Source: Pseudomonas veronii (GTDB lineage Bacteria > Pseudomonadota > Gammaproteobacteria > Pseudomonadales > Pseudomonadaceae). Taken from it: 64,000 nucleotides of DNA. The notes beneath the pieces were generated by a model. That model was not told the origin of the DNA, ran no database searches, and was given only the letters and a program-made list of their open reading frames with translations. The stretch is taken from assembly GCF_001439695.1 (NCBI RefSeq), contig NZ_JYLL01000012.1, positions 62,001 to 126,000 of the forward strand, in the 5' to 3' direction. Shown here piece after piece: positions 58,800 through 64,000 of this stretch (positions within the stretch are counted from its first letter, which is position 1; each line of letters starts with the position of its first letter). The translations under genes and the position numbers were made by a program.

Positions 58800-59879
58800 A
58801 TGGCCAAACCTGGATTTCGCCTCGCGCTGTTTGCCACCTTGCTGGCGCTGATTGTCGTATTGCTCGGCGCCTATACGCGCCTGACCCACGCCGGCCTGGG
58901 TTGTCCGGATTGGCCGGGCTGCTACGGCTTTATCAGCGTGCCGCAAAGCGACGCCCAGTTGGCCCATGCCGAGCTGCATTTCCCGGACACGCCGGTGGAG
59001 GCCGACAAAGGCTGGAGCGAGATGGTCCATCGTTACTTTGCCGGCACCCTGGGCCTGCTGATCGTGCTGCTGGCGGCGCGCTCGTGGCGGCATCGGCGCG
59101 ACCCCGGCCAGCCGGTGAAGTTGCCGCTGTTCCTGTTGGCGGTGGTGTTCGCCCAGGCGGCGTTCGGTATGTGGACGGTGACGCTCAAGCTCTGGCCGCA
59201 AGTGGTGACCGGGCATCTGTTGGGCGGCTTTGCGACCTTGAGCCTGTTGTTTCTGCTGACCCTGCGCCTGTCCGGTGTGCTGCCCGCGCTGATCGTGCCC
59301 AAGCGCCTGCAATATTGGGCCACCGCCGGCCTGGTGCTGGTGATCGGCCAGATCGCACTGGGCGGCTGGGTGAGTTCCAACTACGCGGCGGTGGCCTGTA
59401 TCGATTTGCCCACCTGTCACGGCCAGTGGTGGCCGGCGGCGGACTTTGCCAATGGCTTCCACCTGACCCAGCACATCGGCCCCAATTACCTCGGCGGCCA
59501 GCTCGACAGCGACGCGCGCACGGCCATTCACCTGACCCACCGCATCGGCGCGCTGCTGGTCACCCTGGTATTGCTGGGCCTGGCCTGGCAGCTGCGCGCG
59601 GTGGGCATGACCCGGCTCGCGGGCCTGCTGCTGATCGCCCTGGCGGCACAGATCGGCCTGGGCCTGAGCAACGTGTATTTCCACCTGCCGCTGCCGGTGG
59701 CGGTCGGTCACAACGCCGGTGGCGCAGCCTTGTTGCTGACCCTGGTACTGGTCAATTACCACGCCCGTACCAGCCTGGTCCGGGTGCGCCGCCAGATGCC
59801 GTTCGGCTGGCGCTTCAGCCCGCGTAAACACGTATCGGGCCTTATCACCCTCAAAGGAGAGATGCCATGGCGACCTTGA
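58800..59879 (+). CDS. ctaA: Haem A synthase
   Basis: A 359-residue, eight-helix membrane enzyme that oxidises haem O to haem A. Conserved sites include LLGAYTRLTHAGLGCPDWPGCYG (His, Cys and the catalytic Glu block SEMVHRYFAGTLG), and IALGGWVSSNYAAVACIDLPTCH, whose cysteines pair. Two later histidines (HLTHRIGAL, VAVGHNAGG) bind haem. The stop overlaps the ctaB start by 13 bases. Confidence 0.95.
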   Translation: MAKPGFRLALFATLLALIVVLLGAYTRLTHAGLGCPDWPGCYGFISVPQSDAQLAHAELHFPDTPVEADKGWSEMVHRYFAGTLGLLIVLLAARSWRHRRDPGQPVKLPLFLLAVVFAQAAFGMWTVTLKLWPQVVTGHLLGGFATLSLLFLLTLRLSGVLPALIVPKRLQYWATAGLVLVIGQIALGGWVSSNYAAVACIDLPTCHGQWWPAADFANGFHLTQHIGPNYLGGQLDSDARTAIHLTHRIGALLVTLVLLGLAWQLRAVGMTRLAGLLLIALAAQIGLGLSNVYFHLPLPVAVGHNAGGAALLLTLVLVNYHARTSLVRVRRQMPFGWRFSPRKHVSGLITLKGEMPWRP

Positions 59880-60766
59880 TCGGCGCGCGTCACGGCCAGG
59901 CGATCTGGCGTGACTACCTGGAGCTGACCAAGCCGAAAGTGGTGGTGCTGATGCTCATCACCTCGCTGGTGGGCATGTTCCTCGCCACCCGCGCCGGGGT
60001 GCCGTGGGCGGTGCTGATCTTCGGCAACCTGGGGATCGCCCTGTGTGCCGGTGGCGCGGCGGTGGTCAACCACGTCGTCGATCGGCGCATTGATACGCTG
60101 ATGGCGCGCACGCAAAAGCGCCCGATCGCTCAAGGGCGTGTATCGCCCGGGGCGGCGCTGGCCTTTGCTTTGTTTCTGGCTGTTGCCGGGTTGGCGCTGC
60201 TGCTGGCGTTCACCAACCCGCTGGCGGCCTGGCTGACGCTGGCCTCGTTGCTCGGTTATGCGGTGATCTACACCGGCTTTCTCAAGCGCGCGACGCCGCA
60301 GAACATCGTCATCGGTGGCCTGGCCGGCGCGGCGCCGCCGCTGTTGGGCTGGGTTGCGGTCACCGGGCATGTCAGCGCCGAGCCGCTGCTGCTGGTGCTG
60401 ATCATCTTCGCCTGGACCCCGCCGCACTTCTGGGCCCTGGCCATTCACCGCAAGGAGGAATACGCCAAGGCCGATATTCCGATGCTGCCGGTCACTCATG
60501 GCGAGCACTACACCAAGGTGCATATCCTGCTCTACACCTGCGTCCTGCTGGCGGTGAGCCTGATGCCCTACGTCATCCATATGAGCGGCCTGCTGTACCT
60601 CGGATCTGCGCTGGTGTTGGGCGCACGCTTTCTGCAATGGGCCTGGGTGCTGTACCGTGGCGCTCAGCCGCACGCGGCGATCAACACGTTCAAGTACTCT
60701 ATCTGGTACCTGTTCCTGCTGTTTATCGCCCTGCTTGTAGACCACTACTTACTGTTGAACCTATGA
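59867..60766 (+). CDS. ctaB: Protohaem IX farnesyltransferase (haem O synthase)
   Basis: A 299-residue UbiA-family prenyltransferase that adds farnesyl to haem b, making haem O, the substrate of CtaA. Motifs are YLELTKPKVVVLMLIT, NHVVDRRIDTLMARTQKRPI (first Asp-rich motif) and IGGLAGAAPPLLGWVAVTG, with about eight helices. GGAG precedes ATG 59867. It overlaps ctaA and ends in an ATGA overlap with the next gene. Confidence 0.96.
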   Translation: MATLIGARHGQAIWRDYLELTKPKVVVLMLITSLVGMFLATRAGVPWAVLIFGNLGIALCAGGAAVVNHVVDRRIDTLMARTQKRPIAQGRVSPGAALAFALFLAVAGLALLLAFTNPLAAWLTLASLLGYAVIYTGFLKRATPQNIVIGGLAGAAPPLLGWVAVTGHVSAEPLLLVLIIFAWTPPHFWALAIHRKEEYAKADIPMLPVTHGEHYTKVHILLYTCVLLAVSLMPYVIHMSGLLYLGSALVLGARFLQWAWVLYRGAQPHAAINTFKYSIWYLFLLFIALLVDHYLLLNL

Positions 60767-61398
60767 CCCGAACTCAAAAAACTGTCTTCATTCTGGTGGC
60801 CATTGTCGCGTTGATCATGGGCCTGACCGTCAACAAAGTGCTCTCGGGCAAGGGCCAGGGCGACCCGACCGCCTTGATCGATGCCGGCATCATCCTGCTG
60901 CCGCAAAGCCGCCAATTGCCGCCGGTGACCATGACCAACCAGGACGGCCAGCCGGTGCTGGTCAACGAGTTGAAGGGTAAGTGGAGCCTGCTGTTCTTCG
61001 GCTACACCTTCTGCCCGGACATCTGCCCCACCACCCTCGCCCAACTGCGCCAGATCAAGAGCGAGTTGCCCAAAGAGGCTGTGGATAAGTTGCAGGTGAT
61101 CCTGGTCAGCGTCGACCCGAACCGCGACACGCCGACTCAGCTCAAGCAATACCTGGGCTATTTCGACCCGCAATTCGAAGGCCTGACCGGCGCGAATGTG
61201 GACGATGTGCAGAAGGTGTCGAACGCGGTGAGCATCCCGTTCATTCCGGCGGACACGACCAAGCCGAACTACACGGTCGACCACAGCGGCAACCTCGCGC
61301 TGATCGGTCCGGATGGCACCCAGCGTGGGTTCATTCGTGCGCCGCTGAACAACCAGAAACTGGTGGCGCAGTTGCCAGGGCTGTTGCAGCGCAAATAA
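60763..61398 (+). CDS. Sco1/SenC/PrrC family copper chaperone
   Basis: A 211-residue membrane-anchored thioredoxin-fold protein that delivers copper to the CuA site of CoxB. One N-terminal helix (VFILVAIVALIMGLTV) precedes the domain with FGYTFCPDICPTTLAQL (C84 and C88) and DHSGNLALIGPDGTQRG (H174, the third copper ligand). Its ATG overlaps ctaB by four bases. It is last of the oxidase cluster; a REPIN follows. Confidence 0.96.
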   Translation: MTRTQKTVFILVAIVALIMGLTVNKVLSGKGQGDPTALIDAGIILLPQSRQLPPVTMTNQDGQPVLVNELKGKWSLLFFGYTFCPDICPTTLAQLRQIKSELPKEAVDKLQVILVSVDPNRDTPTQLKQYLGYFDPQFEGLTGANVDDVQKVSNAVSIPFIPADTTKPNYTVDHSGNLALIGPDGTQRGFIRAPLNNQKLVAQLPGLLQRK

Positions 61399-61415
61399 CA
61401 GGCAACACAAAACAC

Positions 61416-61508
61416 AGGTGGGAGGGGGCTTGCTCCCGATGGCGGTGGGTCAGTCAACGTATGCATCGACTGAACTGCCGCTATCGGGAGCAAGCCCCCT
61501 CCCACATT
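61416..61508. repeat. REPIN: two inverted REP elements
   Basis: AGGTGGGAGGGGGCTTGC at the left and its inverse ending CCCACATT at the right flank a centre of about 40 bases. It lies between the convergent sco and metQ genes and may end transcription for both. The same class is at 9255 and 21297. Confidence 0.9.
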
Positions 61509-61542
61509 GTTTGATCTGCGGTGTGTTGGGGAGCGAGTCGGA

Positions 61543-62313
61543 TCAGAACGCTGGCTTGATCGCGCCTTTGTACTTCTCTTCGATGAACTTCTTCACTTCA
61601 GGCGTGTGCAGGGCTGCGACCAGCTTCTTCACGGCGTCCGAGTCTTTGTTGTCTTCGCGGGTCACCAGGATGTTCACGTAAGGCGAGTCGCTGCCTTCGA
61701 TGACCAGAGCGTCCTTGGACGGGTCCAGTTTGGCTTCCAGCGCGTAGTTGGTGTTGATCAGCGCCAGGTCGACCTGGGTCAGCACGCGCGGCAACGTGGC
61801 GGCTTCCAGTTCGCGGAACTTGAGTTTTTTCGGGTTGGCGGTGATGTCCTTGATGGTCGACAGGATGTTGGTCGGGTCCTTCAGGGTGATCAGGTTGTGC
61901 TTGGCCAGCAGCAACAGCGCACGGCCGCCGTTGGTGGCGTCGTTCGGGATCACGACGTTGGCGCCGTCAGGCAGGTCGGCCAGGGTCTTGTACTTGCTGG
62001 AGTAAGCGCCCAGGGGCTCGAGGTGGACCGCGCCGACGCTCACCAGGTGCGTGCCCTTGGCTTTGTTGAACTCATCCAGGTACGGCTGGTGCTGGAAGAA
62101 GTTGGCGTCCAGGCGCTTTTCGGCCACTTGTACGTTGGGCTGCACGTAGTCGGTGAAGACTTTGACCTGCAAGTCCACGCCCTCTTTGGCGAGTGCCGGC
62201 TTCACGAATTCGAGGATTTCCGCGTGGGGCACCGGCGAGGCGGCAACCGTGATGGTCTCGGCGTGGGCCGAAAACGCGGCGACGGCGGCGAAAGCAACCA
62301 GTAGTTTTTTCAT
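61543..62313 (-). CDS. metQ: D-methionine ABC transporter substrate-binding protein
   Basis: A 256-residue NlpA-family methionine-binding protein. The signal peptide MKKLLVAFAAVAAFSAHA ends in Ala-His-Ala with no lipobox cysteine, so it is probably soluble in the periplasm instead of a lipoprotein as in E. coli. Family features are VPHAEILEFVKPALAKEGV, LDANFFQHQPYLDEFN and VIPNDATNGGRALLLL. It is third of metN-metI-metQ. Confidence 0.93.
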   Translation of the reverse strand: MKKLLVAFAAVAAFSAHAETITVAASPVPHAEILEFVKPALAKEGVDLQVKVFTDYVQPNVQVAEKRLDANFFQHQPYLDEFNKAKGTHLVSVGAVHLEPLGAYSSKYKTLADLPDGANVVIPNDATNGGRALLLLAKHNLITLKDPTNILSTIKDITANPKKLKFRELEAATLPRVLTQVDLALINTNYALEAKLDPSKDALVIEGSDSPYVNILVTREDNKDSDAVKKLVAALHTPEVKKFIEEKYKGAIKPAF

Positions 62314-62364
62314 CCAGCAAGCTCCTTGTTCGGGCATTTATCGGCGTATAGCCGGCAATAGTCG

Positions 62365-63039
62365 TTATTTTCGAGAAAAATGCACCACCAGCTTGTCGCC
62401 GACGGTTTGCAGAATTTGCACCAGGATCAACAACAGCACCACCGTGACGACCATCACATCGGTCTGGAAGCGCTGGTAGCCGAAACGGATGGCCAGGTCG
62501 CCCAGGCCGCCGGCACCGACGACGCCGGCCATGGCGGTGTAGGACACCAGTGTAATTGCCGTCACCGTAATCGCCGCGAAAATGCCGGGGCGGGCCTCAG
62601 GCAATAAAGCATGGGTGATGATCTGGCGCGTGCTGGCCCCCATGGACTGGGTGGCTTCGATGATGCCGCGGTCCACTTCACGCAGCGCGGTTTCCACCAG
62701 GCGCGCAAAGAACGGCGTTGCGCCCACGACCAGCGGCGGAATCGCACCGGCCACGCCCAGCGAGGTGCCGGTGATCAGCACGGTGAACGGGATCATCACG
62801 ATCAACAGGATGATGAACGGCAGCGAGCGCAGGATGTTCACGCTCAGCGACAGCAACGCGTACAGGCCTTTTTGCTCGAACAGCTGGCGCGGGCTGCACA
62901 GAAACAGCAGCACGCCCAAGGGCAGGCCGAGCAGCACGGTGAAGAACAGCGAACCGAACAGCATGGTCATGGTGTCGCCGGTGGCGAGCCAGATTTCGGA
63001 CCAGTCGATATTGGCGAAGAAACTCATCAGGACTTCCAT
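62365..63039 (-). CDS. metI: Methionine ABC transporter permease
   Basis: A 224-residue inner-membrane permease with about five helices. The EAA loop of binding-protein-dependent transporters is EATQSMGASTRQIITHALLP. ATG 63039 overlaps the metN stop (TAATG) and has a strong GGAGGTG eight bases before it, inside metN; ATG 63027 is an in-frame alternative. It forms the MetNI core with the gene upstream. Confidence 0.94.
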   Translation of the reverse strand: MEVLMSFFANIDWSEIWLATGDTMTMLFGSLFFTVLLGLPLGVLLFLCSPRQLFEQKGLYALLSLSVNILRSLPFIILLIVMIPFTVLITGTSLGVAGAIPPLVVGATPFFARLVETALREVDRGIIEATQSMGASTRQIITHALLPEARPGIFAAITVTAITLVSYTAMAGVVGAGGLGDLAIRFGYQRFQTDVMVVTVVLLLILVQILQTVGDKLVVHFSRK

Positions 63040-64000
63040 TAGCGCAGCACCTCCATGTGGACGTCGGCGGCGGTGAAGCGGGCAAAGGCCGCTTCCATGT
63101 CACCGCCGGTGATGGCGAGGGTCAGTTGCCCGTAGGGGATGTCTTTGATGCGGTCGATACGCCCGGCGAGGATGCTGTAGTCCACACCCGTTTCGCGGGC
63201 GATGTTACCCAACAGCGGTGCGTAGGTCGCTTCGCCCTGGAACGTCAGGCGCACGATGCGGCCCGGTACATGGGCGAAGTCATCGCGCTGCTCGCTTTCG
63301 TCGACCTGATCGGCTTCCTGGACAAAGCGCTTGGTGGTCGGGTGCTTGGGGTGCAGGAACACGTCGGCCACCGAGCCTTGCTCGACGATCACGCCGGCAT
63401 CCATCACGGCCACCTGGTCGCATACGCGGCGGATCACGTCCATTTCGTGGGTGATCAGTACGATGGTGAGCTTCAACTCGCGGTTGATCTCGGCCAGCAG
63501 TTGCAACACCGAGGCGGTGGTCTGCGGGTCAAGGGCGCTGGTGGCTTCGTCGCACAGCAGGATTTTCGGCTTGGTCGCCAGGGCGCGGGCAATGCCGACG
63601 CGCTGCTTCTGGCCGCCGGACAGTTGCGCCGGGTACTTCTTGGCGTGGTCCGACAGGCCGACGCGCGCCAGCAGTTCGGCGACGCGCTGGTCGATGGCCT
63701 TGCGCGACAATTCGCCGGCCAGTGTCAGCGGCAGCGCCACGTTGTCGGCGACGGTCTTGGAGGCCAGCAGGTTGAAGTGCTGGAAAATCATCCCGACCTG
63801 CTGGCGGAAACGGCGCAGGCCGTTGGCATCCAGGGCCGTGACTTCTTCGCCATCGACGTTGATCTGCCCGCCGCTGGGTTGCTCGAGGCGATTGATCAGG
63901 CGCAACAAGGTACTTTTTCCCGCACCGGAGTGGCCAATCAGACCAAACACCTGGCCGTTCTCGACGCGCAGGTTGGTGGGGTGAAGCGCGGGGATTTCCT
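63039..64000 (-). CDS. metN: Methionine ABC transporter ATP-binding protein (N-terminus outside window)
   Basis: This reads from the right edge with no start codon in view. Visible parts are the Walker A motif GLIGHSGAGKST, the Q-loop FQHFNLLAS, the signature LSGGQKQRVGIARAL, Walker B ILLCDEATSALD and the H-loop THEMDVIRRVCD. The last 100 residues form the C-terminal regulatory (NIL) domain that senses methionine. About 15 residues more precede Walker A at the edge (EIPALHPTNLRVENGQV). Confidence 0.95.
   Translation of the reverse strand, partial: EIPALHPTNLRVENGQVFGLIGHSGAGKSTLLRLINRLEQPSGGQINVDGEEVTALDANGLRRFRQQVGMIFQHFNLLASKTVADNVALPLTLAGELSRKAIDQRVAELLARVGLSDHAKKYPAQLSGGQKQRVGIARALATKPKILLCDEATSALDPQTTASVLQLLAEINRELKLTIVLITHEMDVIRRVCDQVAVMDAGVIVEQGSVADVFLHPKHPTTKRFVQEADQVDESEQRDDFAHVPGRIVRLTFQGEATYAPLLGNIARETGVDYSILAGRIDRIKDIPYGQLTLAITGGDMEAAFARFTAADVHMEVLR

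Overview
The window is about 64 kb of a GC-rich gammaproteobacterial chromosome and almost certainly comes from a fluorescent Pseudomonas (P. fluorescens group). The gene order plsC-gmhB-glyS-glyQ-tag-lpxL / trkA-rsmB-fmt-def / tsaP-dprA-tsaC-qor-hemF-aroE, then trpA-trpB-trpI, then prlC and the caa3 oxidase genes, is the order remembered from Pseudomonas chromosomes just downstream of dnaA-gyrB. Five perfect DnaA-box 9-mers and many Pseudomonas-type REP/REPIN palindromes agree with this. There is no rRNA, tRNA, CRISPR array, prophage or insertion sequence that I can see. Nearly every base is in an ordinary chromosomal gene.

Layout. 0-3 kb: a response regulator (cut by the left edge) diverging from a CHASE2 sensor kinase, with a perfect inverted repeat between them. 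3-16.6 kb: housekeeping block for lysophosphatidate acyltransferase, heptose phosphatase, glycyl-tRNA synthetase, DNA repair, lipid A acylation, K+ uptake, rRNA methylation, Met-tRNA formylation and deformylation, a TsaP-like protein that lacks its LysM domain, DprA and TsaC. 16.7-19.6 kb: quinone reductase, HemF, AroE. 19.7-24.9 kb: choline-sulfate locus (SulP permease, choline-binding protein, choline sulfatase, LysR regulator). 25.2-29.4 kb: D-galactonate catabolic operon dgoK-dgoA-dgoD-dgoT with no adjacent dgoR. 29.4-34.9 kb: a berberine-bridge-type FAD oxidase, a CigR/RcnB-like protein, trpBA and trpI. 34.9-44 kb: small stress or envelope proteins, a luciferase-like monooxygenase, OsmC, lipoproteins, a HAD phosphatase, gamma-carbonic anhydrase, PrlC, YheV and a dual-specificity phosphatase. 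44.2-48.1 kb: three-subunit membrane gluconate 2-dehydrogenase. 48.2-49.3 kb: a radical-SAM/SplB-like protein behind a LexA box. 49.5-52.6 kb: beta-carbonic anhydrase, SulP transporter and a conserved hypothetical. 52.9-61.4 kb: the complete caa3 cytochrome c oxidase cluster (coxB, coxA, ctaG, coxC, SURF1, a Sco-like protein, ctaA, ctaB, sco). 61.5-64 kb: metQ-metI-metN (methionine ABC importer, cut by the right edge).

Functional themes. Several modules feed periplasmic oxidation and respiration: gluconate dehydrogenase passes electrons through its three-haem subunit, and the caa3 oxidase cluster carries its own haem A synthesis and copper delivery genes. Two modules use sulfur- or sugar-acid compounds found near plants (choline-O-sulfate, D-galactonate). 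Two unrelated carbonic anhydrase families are present.

The most interesting items are the LysM-less TsaP-like protein, the LexA box embedded in a 14-bp-arm palindrome before the radical-SAM gene, the diverged Sco-like protein (CxxxC kept, Cu-binding His apparently lost) inside the oxidase operon, sigma-factor-specific promoters for osmC and coxB, paired direct repeats that look like LysR-type operators, and a REP copy with compensatory changes in both arms. I found no convincing wholly new multigene system; this is mostly core chromosome.
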